A DNA stretch of 64,000 nucleotides from Gluconacetobacter johannae (GCF_014174305.1 NZ_JABEQH010000004.1:1-64000); one strand, 5' to 3'; shown: positions 44,214 through 52,710, counted from the first letter of the stretch. Translations and numbers: made by a program. The notes: a model not told the origin generated them from the letters alone.

Positions 44214-44233
44214 CATGTAAAGTTCATGTAAAG
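44214..44233 (+). promoter_or_regulatory. Tandem 9-mer repeat, 11-base period (OmpR/PhoB-like spacing)
   Basis: CATGTAAAG occurs twice with a two-base spacer, giving an 11-base period on one face of the helix. Such direct repeats are typical for OmpR/PhoB-type response regulators. It lies about 180-200 bases before the dehydrogenase operon. The assignment is by spacing only. Confidence 0.4.
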
Positions 44234-44413
44234 GCAGGGCTATCATGCGCTGCCGTCATCGCAATGGCCATGTCGATAAATATATAACGTTTAAGTAACA
44301 AAAAACGCCTGCACGCGGGTTTCGGGCGGCTGCGGCAGGGGGACGGAATGACCGGTCGTCCTGCCGTTCAGACATGGCGCGGCCCCGATATGCGAAAGGA
44401 ACAGGATGTGAGC

Positions 44414-45118
44414 ATGACCCAACCGGACCGGAGAGGTTTTCTCCGCACGCTCGTCTCGGCCGGCCCGGCCGCGGCCCTGGCCGTGGGCGCGGCCCCCGCG
44501 GTCGGCCATGCCGTGGAAACGCCCGAAGCGTCCGGCGGGGCCTACGCGCCGCGCTATTTCACCGCTGCGGAGTGGCGGTTCCTGCGGGCTGCCGCGGACA
44601 TCCTGATCCCCGCCGACGAGAACGGTCCGGGCGGCGCCGCCGTCGGTATTCCGGAATTCATCGACGGCCAGATGGAGATGCCTTACGGGCACGGCAAGCT
44701 GTGGTTCATGGGCGGCCCGTTCCATCCCGAGGTGGCGCCCGAACTCGGCTATCAGCTCGACCTGGTGCCGCGCGATATCTATCGGCGGGGTATCGGGAAT
44801 TTCGATGCCTGGTGCGTGAAGACGCATGGCAGGCCTTTCGCGGACCTCGCGGTCGCCGAACAGACCGCCGCGATGCATGACCTGGAAGCCGGCCGGATCG
44901 TCTTCGCGGACGTGCCCTCGGCCACGTTCTTCGGCTTTCTGCTGACGAACACGAAGGAAGGGTTCTTCGCCGATCCGATCCATGGCGGAAACAAGGGCAT
45001 GGCCAGCTGGAAGATGATCGGCTTCCCCGGTGTGCGGGCCGATTACATGGACTGGATCGACCGTCCCAACACGCCATACCCCTACGGGCCGGTGTCGATT
45101 TCCGGCGAGAGAGCGTAA
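44414..45118 (+). CDS. Gluconate 2-dehydrogenase subunit 3 (small subunit, Tat-exported)
   Basis: Small subunit of a membrane-bound FAD gluconate dehydrogenase, 234 residues from ATG 44414. It starts with a twin-arginine signal (DRRGFLRTLVSAGPAAALAVG), which also carries the flavin subunit to the periplasm, as this subunit does in the family. The subunit-3 domain is clear: YFTAAEWRFLRAAADILIPADENGPGG, IPEFIDGQMEMPYGHGKLWFMGGPF, and FFGFLLTNTKEGFFADPIHGGNKGMASWKMIGFPG. AGGA lies 7 bases before 44414, favouring it over 44348 and 44390. The flavoprotein gene follows after 5 bases. Confidence 0.92.
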   Translation: MTQPDRRGFLRTLVSAGPAAALAVGAAPAVGHAVETPEASGGAYAPRYFTAAEWRFLRAAADILIPADENGPGGAAVGIPEFIDGQMEMPYGHGKLWFMGGPFHPEVAPELGYQLDLVPRDIYRRGIGNFDAWCVKTHGRPFADLAVAEQTAAMHDLEAGRIVFADVPSATFFGFLLTNTKEGFFADPIHGGNKGMASWKMIGFPGVRADYMDWIDRPNTPYPYGPVSISGERA

Positions 45119-45123
45119 ATCCG

Positions 45124-46902
45124 ATGACCATCACCATGAAAAAGAAGGACGTGGTCCTGATCGGGTTCGGCTGGACCGGGGCGATCCTGGGCCAGGAACT
45201 GACCGAGGCGGGGCTGGACGTCCTGGCGCTGGAACGCGGCGAGATGCGCGACACGCCGACCGATGCGCGCTATCCGCAGGTGATCGACGAACTGGCCTAT
45301 TCGATCCGGGGCAAGCTGTATCAGGACCTGTCGCGCGAGACGGTGACGGTTCGCCACGGGGTGGACGACCTGGCGGTGCCGTACCGCCAGCACGGGTCGT
45401 TCCTGCTGGGCAATGGCGTCGGCGGGGCGGGCCTGCACTGGAACGGCATGCATTACCGCGTCCTGCCGGAGGAACTGCAGCTTCGTACCCGCTACGAGCA
45501 GCGCTACGGCAGGCATTTCATCCCCGAAGGCATGACCATCCGCGATTTCCCCGTCACCTATGACGAGCTGGAGCCGTTCTTTACCAAATTCGAGTATGTG
45601 TGCGGAACGTCGGGCAAGGCCGGCAACCTGGGCGGCCGGAAGATCGAGGGCGGCAATCCGTTCGAGGGCCCGCGCAGCAAGGACTACCCCACGCCGCCGC
45701 TGCATAACGGTTATGGCGCCGATCTGGTCTGGAAGGGCGCGGTCGAGGCCGGGTTCCATCCGTACTACGCGCCGGCGGCCAATTGCTCCACGCCGTACAC
45801 CAACCCCTACGGCGTTCGCCTGGGGCCGTGCAATTTCTGCGGGTTCTGCGAAAACTACGCCTGCTACATGTATTCCAAGGCGTCGCCGCAGACCACGATC
45901 CTGCCGGTCCTGCTACGCAAGCCGAATTTCGAGGTCCGGCCCCGCGCGCAGGTGCTGAAGATCAACCTCGATTCGACGGGAAAGAAGGCTACCGGCGTCA
46001 CCTATGTCGATGGCAAGGGGCGCGAGATCTTCCAGCCGGCCGACCTGGTCATCGTCACGGCCTACCAGATGCACAATGTGCGTCTGCTGCTGCTGTCGGG
46101 GATCGGAAAGCCCTACAATCCGAAGACCGGCGAAGGCGTGGTCGGCATGAACTATGCCTACCAGGCGATGGGCGGGGTGGAGGTACTGCTGCCGTCGGGC
46201 ACGCGGCTCAACCCGTTCATCGGCACCGGGGCGGGCGGCGTTTCGATCGACGACGTGAACGGCGACCAGTTCGATCATGGTCCGCTGGGGTTTGTCGGGG
46301 GCGCCAGCGTGCGTCATGTGCGCCTGGGCGGTCGCCCGATCCAGATGACCCCGACCGTGCCCGGCACCCCGAAATGGGGCAGCGCCTGGAAGTCGGCCGT
46401 CAAGGACACCTACCAGCGCGAACTGCATATCGACCTGTCGGGGTCGGTGGCGGCGTATCAGGATGTCTATCTCGACCTCGACCCGACCTATCGCGATTCA
46501 TATGGCCAGCCGCTGCTGCGCCTGACCTACAACTGGCACGATAACGAAGCCCGGCTGATGCACCATGTCGGCGACAGGATCAGCGAGATCGCCAAGGCGA
46601 TGAACGCGGAAAAATACTGGGTGACCAACCGGGTGACTCCCGGCGCGAAATACGATGTCCGCTTTTACCAGAGCACCCATACCACCGGCGGGGCGATCAT
46701 GGGCGCCGATCCGCGCAACAGCGTGGTCAACCGCTACCTGCAAAGCTGGGACGTGCCCAACGTGTTTGTGATGGGCTCCAGCGCCTTCCCGCAGAACATG
46801 GGCTACAACCCGACCGGCCTGGTCGGCGCGCTGGCCTACTGGGCGGCCAAGGCCATCCGGGAGCAGTACCTGAAAAACCCCGGCCCCCTGGTGCAGGCGT
46901 AA
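45124..46902 (+). CDS. Gluconate 2-dehydrogenase flavoprotein (large subunit, GMC family)
   Basis: Catalytic FAD subunit of 592 residues, GMC oxidoreductase family. It oxidises gluconate, or a related keto-sugar acid, in the periplasm and passes electrons to the cytochrome subunit. The FAD motif is VLIGFGWTGAILGQELTEAG, followed by GNGVGGAGLHWNGMHYR. The cysteine cluster GPCNFCGFCENYACYMY (C236, C239, C242, C247) fits the iron-sulfur site of this group. The C-terminal FYQSTHTTGGAIMGADPRNSVVN and SSAFPQNMGYNPTGLVGALAYWAA hold the catalytic histidine and asparagine. It has no signal of its own and depends on the Tat signal of subunit 3. A 2-ketogluconate or sorbitol dehydrogenase is the main alternative. 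Confidence 0.92.
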   Translation: MTITMKKKDVVLIGFGWTGAILGQELTEAGLDVLALERGEMRDTPTDARYPQVIDELAYSIRGKLYQDLSRETVTVRHGVDDLAVPYRQHGSFLLGNGVGGAGLHWNGMHYRVLPEELQLRTRYEQRYGRHFIPEGMTIRDFPVTYDELEPFFTKFEYVCGTSGKAGNLGGRKIEGGNPFEGPRSKDYPTPPLHNGYGADLVWKGAVEAGFHPYYAPAANCSTPYTNPYGVRLGPCNFCGFCENYACYMYSKASPQTTILPVLLRKPNFEVRPRAQVLKINLDSTGKKATGVTYVDGKGREIFQPADLVIVTAYQMHNVRLLLLSGIGKPYNPKTGEGVVGMNYAYQAMGGVEVLLPSGTRLNPFIGTGAGGVSIDDVNGDQFDHGPLGFVGGASVRHVRLGGRPIQMTPTVPGTPKWGSAWKSAVKDTYQRELHIDLSGSVAAYQDVYLDLDPTYRDSYGQPLLRLTYNWHDNEARLMHHVGDRISEIAKAMNAEKYWVTNRVTPGAKYDVRFYQSTHTTGGAIMGADPRNSVVNRYLQSWDVPNVFVMGSSAFPQNMGYNPTGLVGALAYWAAKAIREQYLKNPGPLVQA

Positions 46903-46912
46903 GGAGGACCTG

Positions 46913-48232
46913 ATGATGACCAGACATCTCTCCGCCGCCGCCCTGCTTGCCGGCCTGGCGTTCGCATCGGGCGGCGCGCACGCGGCCGACGATGCCCAGG
47001 TGGCGCGTGGCGCCTATATCGCCCGCGCCGGCGATTGCGTGGCCTGCCATACCGCGACGGGCGGGGCGCCCTTCGCCGGGGGGCTGGCCATCCAGACCCC
47101 GATGGGGCGGATCTATTCGACCAACATCACGCCGGACCCGGAGACCGGGATCGGGACCTACGATTTCGCGGCGTTCGACCGCGCGGTGCGTGGCGGGGTC
47201 AACCAGGCGGGCCACCGCCTGTATCCGGCCATGCCGTACCCGTCCTACGCCCGTGTCAGCCCCGACGACATGCAGGCGCTGTATGCCTATTTCATGCATG
47301 GGGTGAAGCCGCAGCATCAGCCCAACCGGCCCGCCGACATCGCGTGGCCGCTGTCGATGCGCTGGCCCCTGATGGTCTGGGACGCGATGTTCGCCCCGTC
47401 ACCCGCGACCGCAACGGCGCCGCCGTCCGGTTCCGCCGATCAACTGGCGCGCGGGCGCTATCTGGTGGTGGGGCTGGAACATTGCGGGTCGTGCCATACG
47501 CCGCGTGGCTTCGCCCTGCAGGAAAAGGCGCTGACCGACGTGGACGGGACGGCCTATCTGTCGGGCGCGCCGATCGACGGCTGGCTGGCCAAGAGCCTGC
47601 GGTCGGACGGGCCTGACGGGCTGTCGGCATGGTCGGTGCGGGATATCGTCACGTTCCTCAAGACCGGCCGCACCGACCAGGTCGCCGCGTTCGGCGGCAT
47701 GAAGGACGTCGTGGTCCACAGCACCCAGTATCTGAACGATGACGACCTGACGGCCATCGCCCTCTATCTCAAGAGCCTGGGCGGCAAGGGTGGCGCGGCG
47801 CCGGCGCTGCGCCCCGACGCCACGGCCACGACGGCGCTGCGGACCGGACACGACCTGCCGCGGGGCGGTCGCGTCTTCCTCGATAATTGCGCGGCATGCC
47901 ACCGGACCGGCGGCCAGGGCTATGACGGCGTCTTCCCGCGCCTGGCGCTCAGTTCCGTCGTCAACAGCGCCGATCCGATGTCGCTGGTCCGGATCGTGCT
48001 GGAAGGGTCGCGGATGGCGCCCACGGCGGGCGCGCCGGCGGCCTTCGGGATGCCGGGCCTGGGGTGGCGGCTGGATGACCGGGACGTGGCGGATGTCGTG
48101 ACGTTCATCCGGACAAGCTGGGGCAACCATGGCGCGCCGGTCAGCGCGGAGGATGTCGCGCGGATCCGCAGGACGATCAACAGCGGACCGACGCCGGAAA
48201 GCAGGAACACCGTCGATCCGTCACCATCGTGA
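46913..48232 (+). CDS. Gluconate 2-dehydrogenase cytochrome c subunit (triheme)
   Basis: Membrane-attached triheme cytochrome c of 439 residues that passes electrons from the flavoprotein to ubiquinone. A signal peptide (ALLAGLAFASGGAHA-AD) is followed by three heme sites: CVACH at 42, CGSCH at 191 and CAACH at 326. The sequence between them (GGLAIQTPMGRIYSTNITPD, AMPYPSYARVSPDDMQALYAYF) is the standard pattern of alcohol, gluconate and sorbitol dehydrogenase subunits. It follows the flavoprotein after 10 bases, with AGGAGG upstream, completing the small-large-cytochrome order of the operon. Confidence 0.94.
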   Translation: MMTRHLSAAALLAGLAFASGGAHAADDAQVARGAYIARAGDCVACHTATGGAPFAGGLAIQTPMGRIYSTNITPDPETGIGTYDFAAFDRAVRGGVNQAGHRLYPAMPYPSYARVSPDDMQALYAYFMHGVKPQHQPNRPADIAWPLSMRWPLMVWDAMFAPSPATATAPPSGSADQLARGRYLVVGLEHCGSCHTPRGFALQEKALTDVDGTAYLSGAPIDGWLAKSLRSDGPDGLSAWSVRDIVTFLKTGRTDQVAAFGGMKDVVVHSTQYLNDDDLTAIALYLKSLGGKGGAAPALRPDATATTALRTGHDLPRGGRVFLDNCAACHRTGGQGYDGVFPRLALSSVVNSADPMSLVRIVLEGSRMAPTAGAPAAFGMPGLGWRLDDRDVADVVTFIRTSWGNHGAPVSAEDVARIRRTINSGPTPESRNTVDPSPS

Positions 48233-48278
48233 CGGCGGTCCGGGCGAAGCTCGGACGAAACCAGGGGGGAGTAAGACG

Positions 48279-48776
48279 ATGATCGGCAAGACGGCACGCT
48301 ATATGCCGGCGTTCTTCCTGGGGCTTGCGCTGGTCGCAGGCCCCATGGCGACACGGGCGGCGACGCCGGGGCTGGCCTCGCGGCCGGTCCTGACCCTGGC
48401 GCTGGCCGAACGTCTGCTGCAGGCCGCGCTGCATGAGGCCACGCGCAACGGGTGGCCCGGCGTCGTCGCCGTTGTCGACGATGCCGGGCAGGTGGTGGCC
48501 TTGGCGCGGATGGACAATGCCTATATGCGTGCCAGTGTCGATCTGGCGCCGGGAAAGGCCCGGACGGCGGTGATGTTCCGCCGTCCGACCGCGGTGCTGG
48601 AAGGCGCGATCGACGGGCCGCGCCCGGCGCTGGTGACGGCGCAGGGCTATGTCATGATGAAAGGGGGCGAACCCATCGTCATCGATGGCCAGGTCGTCGG
48701 CGGAATTGGCGTGTCGGTCGATACGCCCGATCATGACGAACAGATTGCACAGGCCGCCCTGACAGTATTGAAATAG
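48279..48776 (+). CDS. Exported GlcG/HbpS-family (DUF336) protein
   Basis: A 165-residue exported protein. A signal peptide (FFLGLALVAGPMATRA-AT) precedes a complete GlcG/HbpS domain: LTLALAERLLQAALHEATRNGWPGVVAVVDDAGQVVALARMD, ASVDLAPGKARTAVMFRRPT, and GGEPIVIDGQVVGGIGVSVDTPDHDEQIAQAAL. Members bind heme or help oxidase complexes, but most are uncharacterised. It comes 46 bases after the cytochrome subunit with a GGGGGAG site before ATG 48279, and a strong hairpin follows it. So it is the fourth gene of the gluconate dehydrogenase operon and may support heme or flavin loading in the periplasm (inference). Confidence 0.85.
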   Translation: MIGKTARYMPAFFLGLALVAGPMATRAATPGLASRPVLTLALAERLLQAALHEATRNGWPGVVAVVDDAGQVVALARMDNAYMRASVDLAPGKARTAVMFRRPTAVLEGAIDGPRPALVTAQGYVMMKGGEPIVIDGQVVGGIGVSVDTPDHDEQIAQAALTVLK

Positions 48777-48778
48777 AC

Positions 48779-48796
48779 CCGGCCCCTCGGGGCCGG
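48779..48796 (+). terminator. Strong hairpin ending the gluconate dehydrogenase operon
   Basis: CCGGCCCC-TC-GGGGCCGG immediately after the stop of the GlcG/HbpS-like gene: an uninterrupted GC stem of 7-8 bp. No T-run follows, but position and stem strength mark the likely 3' end of the operon. Confidence 0.6.
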
Positions 48797-48838
48797 ACCG
48801 CGCGTAGAAACATAAAAGCAAGAACGCGAGCGAATCAC

Positions 48839-49171
48839 ATGGGAGAGACCAGCCTGACCCGGGCCGAGGAGCGCTTCATACGATGGGCCTTCGGCACTTA
48901 TTCGGGGCATAATCCATCCCTGTCGGACGGGATCATCCTGCCGACGTGGAAAAGCGGGCCACGCACCGGCCAGCCGCGCATCCCGGCATCCATCCGCGAC
49001 CTGCTGGCGCGCGGGCTGTTGCGGGTCGCGGTCGAAGACGGGGCGCCGCGCGCTTATTTCACCCATAACGGCATGACGGCCGTGCGCCGGATGTTCGTCA
49101 AGCCCCGCTTCGATGCCGGACGCTATATCCATCTGCTGCGCGAAGTGGAGAACGGGGCCGATCCGGGCTGA
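48839..49171 (+). CDS. Conserved-looking small protein, 110 aa, unknown
   Basis: I do not recognise this family. The protein is 110 residues, soluble, with no signal or membrane segment: an N-terminal helix (LTRAEERFIRWAFGTYSG), a middle basic part (PTWKSGPRTGQPRIPASIRDLLARGLLRVAVEDG), and a C-terminal helix (GMTAVRRMFVKPRFDAGRYIHLL). The SIRDLLARGLLRVA...RAYFTHNGMTAVRRM layout is like a small winged-helix 'leaf' in which the last part forms strands, but no DNA-binding claim can be made. It lies 42 bases after the operon hairpin, and a second hairpin overlaps its end, so it is probably its own unit. Confidence 0.65.
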   Translation: MGETSLTRAEERFIRWAFGTYSGHNPSLSDGIILPTWKSGPRTGQPRIPASIRDLLARGLLRVAVEDGAPRAYFTHNGMTAVRRMFVKPRFDAGRYIHLLREVENGADPG

Positions 49172-49184
49172 TCGCCGGCCCCGT
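49152..49184 (+). terminator. Hairpin overlapping the end of the 110-aa gene
   Basis: ACGGGGCCG (49152-49160) pairs with CGGCCCCGT (49176-49184), with the stop codon TGA inside the 15-base loop. This 9-bp GC stem probably ends transcription before the pdc promoter region. Confidence 0.5.
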
Positions 49185-49214
49185 CATCATGGCTTCTGTC
49201 AAAATCCGCGCCGG

Positions 49215-49228
49215 TTGATTCACATCAA
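49215..49228. promoter_or_regulatory. Perfect FNR-type box upstream of pyruvate decarboxylase
   Basis: TTGAT-TCAC-ATCAA matches the FNR/ANR consensus (TTGAT-N4-ATCAA) at all ten defined positions. It lies just past the hairpin of the preceding gene and about 413 bases before the pdc ATG. If it works as a class II site, transcription would begin near 49263 and give a leader of roughly 380 bases. Oxygen-dependent control of pdc is inferred. Confidence 0.65.
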
Positions 49229-49640
49229 CGCGCCGCCCTTGCCGCGCGTCTATGGAAAGCGGGATCACGAGAGAATCCGGACGCTGCCGCACGTTGGGGG
49301 AATTCGGTTCTTTCGGGGGCGGTGCGTACAGACCCGGCCAGTTCCGGACGGTCCATGCTGTGACGGGAAATCCGTTTGTAATAACGGAAAAGGAAGAAGT
49401 CCCATGCGACGATTGGCCTTGTGTCCGGGGCCGGTCCGGATCCACGATCCCGCCGCGGGACGGCATATGGATGCGACCGCACTTATGAACGCACGATCGT
49501 CGTTATGTCTGGATTGTTCCAGGTTTCGGTCCGGACCTGGATCGGAAGACGTGCATGCCGGACGATGCTGTGTCCCGCGGGGCCCATGGAAGGGCCCGGC
49601 GGTTGGATAGCGGCTGTCAACAGGACAGGGAAGCACAAGA
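49229..49640. other. Long leader region of pdc
   Basis: About 410 bases between the FNR-type box and pdc. The only candidate gene is a 68-codon frame at 49404-49610 with a strong ribosome site; otherwise I see no gene, no clear terminator and no recognised riboswitch. The GGGAAG ribosome site of pdc lies about 9 bases before its ATG. Confidence 0.5.
49404..49610 (+). CDS. Candidate small leader ORF before pdc (68 aa)
   Basis: A 68-codon frame with AAGGAAGAAG 4-13 bases before its ATG, the best ribosome site in the region. It ends 30 bases before pdc. The product (starting MRRLALCPGPVRIH) is cysteine-containing (C7, C35, C38, C54, C55; including CLDC) and arginine-rich, with no family I recognise. 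It could be a translated leader coupled to pdc or a chance frame; the codon pattern is not persuasive. Confidence 0.3.
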   Translation: MRRLALCPGPVRIHDPAAGRHMDATALMNARSSLCLDCSRFRSGPGSEDVHAGRCCVPRGPWKGPAVG

Positions 49641-51332
49641 ATGACATATACCGTAGGGATGTATCTGGGCGACCGGCTGAAGCAGATCGGCCTCGACCAT
49701 CATTTCGCCGTAGCCGGGGATTACAACCTCGTCCTGCTCGATCAATTGCTGAAAATCGACGGGATGGAGCAGGTCTATTGCTGCAACGAACTGAATTGCG
49801 GTTATAGCGCCGAAGGGTATGCGCGGGCGAAGGGGGCGGGCGCCGCCATTGTCACGTTCAGCGTCGGCGCAATTTCCGCGTTCAACGCGGTCGGTGGCGC
49901 ATATGCGGAAAACCTGCCGCTGATCCTGATTTCCGGCGCGCCGAACTCGAACGATCATGGCAGCGGGCACATCCTGCACCATACGATCGGCACGCCCGAC
50001 TATGCCTATCAGATCGAGATGGCGCGCCGCATCACCTGCGCCGCGGTCTCGATCATCTCGGCCGACGAGGCGCCGGCGAAGATCGATCACGCGATCCGCA
50101 CCGCCCTGCGCGAGCGCAAGCCCGCCTATATCGAAATCGCGTGCAACGTCGCCGGCGCGGCCTGCGCGCGCCCCGGCCCCGTCAGCGCCGTGCTGTCGCA
50201 GGTGCCCGGCGACGCCGCGACGCTGGAGGCGGCGGTCGAGGCGATCGCGGCCTTCCTGGCGAAGCGCGACAAGGTGGCGATCCTGGTCGGCAGCAAGCTG
50301 CGCGCGGCCGATGGCGGGGAGGGCGCGGTGGCGCTGGCCGACGCGCTGGGGTGCGCCGTGGCGACGATGGCCGCCGCCAAGAGCTTCTTCCCCGAAAACT
50401 ATCCGAACTATATCGGCACCTATTGGGGCGAGGCCAGCAGCCCCGGCGCGCGCGAGATCTTCGACTGGGCCGACGGCATCCTGTGCCTGGGCTGCGTGTT
50501 CAACGATTATTCCACCGTGGGCTGGACCGCATGGCCCCGCGGCGCGAACGTCGTGCAGGCCGATATCGGCACGGTGACGCTGGACGGGCAGGTCTTTGAC
50601 GGGCTGCACCTGAAGGACCTGCTGACGGCCCTGGCGGCGCGCCTGGCGGGCCAGCCGAAGAAGGGGGGCACGATGACGGAATACCGTCGTATCGTCGGCG
50701 CACCCGCGCCGGTGGACAGCGCGGCCCCGACCGCCAAGCTGACGCGCGCCGAAATGGCGCGGCAGATCGGCGCGCTGCTGACGCCCGAGACGACGCTGCT
50801 GGCCGAAACCGGCGATTCCTGGTTCAACGCCATGCGTATGAAGCTGCCGCAGGGGGCGCGCGTCGAGTTCGAAATGCAGTGGGGGCATATCGGGTGGTCC
50901 GTTCCCGCGACGTTCGGCTACGCCGTGGCGGAACCCAAGCGCCGCATCATCACCATGGTGGGTGACGGGTCGTTCCAGCTGACCGCGCAGGAAGTCGCGC
51001 AGATGGTGCGGCGCGGGCTGCCGGTGATCGTGTTCCTGGTGAACAACCACGGCTACACGATCGAGGTCGAGATCCACGACGGACCGTACAACAACATCAA
51101 GAACTGGGACTACGCCGGCCTGATCGAGGTCTTCAACGCCGGAGAAGGGAAGGGGCGCGGCTTCCGTGCGACCACCGGCGCCGAAATGGCCGAGGCCGTG
51201 CGGGCGGCGCTGGACAATCACGGCGGCCCGACGCTGATCGAATGCATCATCGACCGGGACGACTGCACCAGCGAACTGATTTCGTGGGGACGCCGGGTGG
51301 CGACCGCGAATGCCCGTCCGCCGGCGAAATAG
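49641..51332 (+). CDS. pdc: Pyruvate decarboxylase
   Basis: Cytoplasmic thiamine-diphosphate enzyme converting pyruvate to acetaldehyde and CO2. 563 residues, the usual length for bacterial PDC as in Gluconacetobacter, Acetobacter and Zymomonas. Key parts: the catalytic glutamate region [19 protein letters not shown], the double histidine in [15 protein letters not shown], and the ThDP-binding motif [14 protein letters not shown] (GDG at 441-443) ending in NN at 468-469 ([17 protein letters not shown]). True PDC is rare in bacteria and a hallmark of several acetic acid bacteria. A perfect FNR-type box lies far upstream, and an MFS carrier gene follows after a strong hairpin. Confidence 0.96.
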   Translation: MTYTVGMYLGDRLKQIGLDHHFAVAGDYNLVLLDQLLKIDGMEQVYCCNELNCGYSAEGYARAKGAGAAIVTFSVGAISAFNAVGGAYAENLPLILISGAPNSNDHGSGHILHHTIGTPDYAYQIEMARRITCAAVSIISADEAPAKIDHAIRTALRERKPAYIEIACNVAGAACARPGPVSAVLSQVPGDAATLEAAVEAIAAFLAKRDKVAILVGSKLRAADGGEGAVALADALGCAVATMAAAKSFFPENYPNYIGTYWGEASSPGAREIFDWADGILCLGCVFNDYSTVGWTAWPRGANVVQADIGTVTLDGQVFDGLHLKDLLTALAARLAGQPKKGGTMTEYRRIVGAPAPVDSAAPTAKLTRAEMARQIGALLTPETTLLAETGDSWFNAMRMKLPQGARVEFEMQWGHIGWSVPATFGYAVAEPKRRIITMVGDGSFQLTAQEVAQMVRRGLPVIVFLVNNHGYTIEVEIHDGPYNNIKNWDYAGLIEVFNAGEGKGRGFRATTGAEMAEAVRAALDNHGGPTLIECIIDRDDCTSELISWGRRVATANARPPAK

Positions 51333-51348
51333 CGGCAGGCAGGCTCTG

Positions 51349-51373
51349 GCCCCGCGCCATTCCGGCGCGGGGC
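51349..51373 (+). terminator. Strong hairpin between pdc and the MFS gene
   Basis: GCCCCGCGCC-ATTCC-GGCGCGGGGC: a perfect 10-bp GC stem with a 5-base loop, 17 bases after the pdc stop. No T-run follows. It may end or reduce transcription into the MFS gene, or protect the pdc message 3' end. Confidence 0.6.
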
Positions 51374-51396
51374 ACCTTCACGGGACGATGTGACAC

Positions 51397-52692
51397 ATGT
51401 CCGTAATATCCGCCAATTTTTCGGCCGCGCCCTCACAACGGGCCGACAAGGCGAACCCGTCCGCGCTGCGGCCGCTTTATGTGCTGGCCTGGTTCCTGTG
51501 CGCGGCCTTCTATTTCTACCAGTACGCCGTACGCTCGGCGCCGGGCGTGATGCAGGAAGAACTGACCCAGGCCTGGGGGGGCAATCATATCGGGTCGATG
51601 ATCGCGGCCTATTACGTCGCGTACGCCCTGATGGCCCTGGTGGCGGGCGTCCTGCTGGACCGTTATGGCGCGCACGCCACCATTCCGTCGGGCATCGCCG
51701 TGGTGGCGGTGGGGTGTCTGGTCTTCGCCCAGGGCGGCGAGGCCGCGGGCATGGGTGGCTTCGTTTTGCAGGCGATGGGCGCGATCTTCGCCTTCATCGG
51801 CTCGTCCTATGTCGCGGCCCGTTACCTGCCGCCGCGGATGCTGGCGCTGTTCGTGGGGCTGACGCAGTGCCTGGGCATGGCGGGCGCCGCCTTCGGGTCC
51901 AAACCCGTTCATCTGCTGATCGATCCGGCGGGCGGCGTTCATATGGCCTGGCAGCAGGTCTGGCTGGGCTTCGCCGCCCTCGGCGCCGCGCTGGCGGTCG
52001 CCACCTGGGTGGTGATGCCGCGCGAGGGCGGCGACAGCCACGCCCATCACGGCCCGCTGTCGGCCGGCAGCCTGATGCTGCCCTTCCGCACGGTCTTCGC
52101 CAATCGGCAAAGCTGGATCGCCGGCGCCATCGGCGGGCTGCTGTTCGTTCCCACCACCATCGGGGCGCTGGTGTGGGGCACGCTGATGCTGCATGTGGGC
52201 GAGGGCACGTCGATGGCCTTCGCGGCGTCGGATGTCTCGATGGTGCCGATCGGCTGGGTCATCGGCTGCCCGCTGCTGGGCTACATCTCGGACCGGATCG
52301 GGCGGCGGCGGCCGGTGCTGATCGGGGGGGCGGCGGTGCTGCTGGCGGCCTGCCTGGTGGCTGTCTATGTCCCCGTCGGGATCATGCCGCGCTATTCGGT
52401 GGCGCTGGTCATGGGAATTGCATCCGGGGCGGCGATGATCCCGTTTTCCAGCATGAAGGAAATCAATCCGCCGCAACTGAAGGGCACGGCGGCGGGGGTC
52501 ATGAACTTCATGGTGTTCCTGACGACCGGCATCATGTCGCCCGTCGTCTCGGCGTTGATGGGCAATGGCGAACAGGTGTCCATGCCGACGATCCAGCATG
52601 CATTCCTGCCGCTGATCGCCGGCGTCGCGGTGGCGATCGGCCTGGCGTTCTGCCTGCGCGAGACGGGATGGAAGGTGCATCCGGAGGGCTGA
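51397..52692 (+). CDS. MFS transporter downstream of pdc
   Basis: Inner-membrane secondary transporter of 431 residues with 12 membrane segments. The first half has AFYFYQYAVRSAPGVMQEEL and the motif-A-like loop GVLLDRYGAHATIP; the second half has GYISDRIGRRRPVLIGG. The opening, with its tyrosine-rich helix and RSAPGVM, recalls the sugar-phosphate/organic-anion carrier branch. The substrate is unknown. It starts 64 bases after pdc on the same strand, separated by a hairpin. A carrier for pyruvate or lactate would fit the context, but nothing in the sequence proves it. Confidence 0.82.
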   Translation: MSVISANFSAAPSQRADKANPSALRPLYVLAWFLCAAFYFYQYAVRSAPGVMQEELTQAWGGNHIGSMIAAYYVAYALMALVAGVLLDRYGAHATIPSGIAVVAVGCLVFAQGGEAAGMGGFVLQAMGAIFAFIGSSYVAARYLPPRMLALFVGLTQCLGMAGAAFGSKPVHLLIDPAGGVHMAWQQVWLGFAALGAALAVATWVVMPREGGDSHAHHGPLSAGSLMLPFRTVFANRQSWIAGAIGGLLFVPTTIGALVWGTLMLHVGEGTSMAFAASDVSMVPIGWVIGCPLLGYISDRIGRRRPVLIGGAAVLLAACLVAVYVPVGIMPRYSVALVMGIASGAAMIPFSSMKEINPPQLKGTAAGVMNFMVFLTTGIMSPVVSALMGNGEQVSMPTIQHAFLPLIAGVAVAIGLAFCLRETGWKVHPEG

Positions 52693-52710
52693 AACACGCC
52701 CGGTGCCCGG

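Larger units (their letters stand above)
43767..44413. other. AT-rich regulatory region between divergent porin and gluconate dehydrogenase genes
   Basis: About 650 bases, clearly more AT-rich than its flanks, with no convincing gene. It separates the OprB porin gene (minus) from the gluconate dehydrogenase operon (plus). It holds interlocked inverted repeats (43951-44002), a perfect 14-bp palindrome (44161-44174), tandem 9-mers (44214-44233) and a 12-mer present twice (43819 and 44040). Promoters for both directions should lie here. Confidence 0.65.

Noticed and set aside
44291-44983. Minus-strand open frame over the gluconate dehydrogenase small subunit
   Set aside because: It is opposite a well-supported gene with a Tat signal and known domain, and its translation has no family look.
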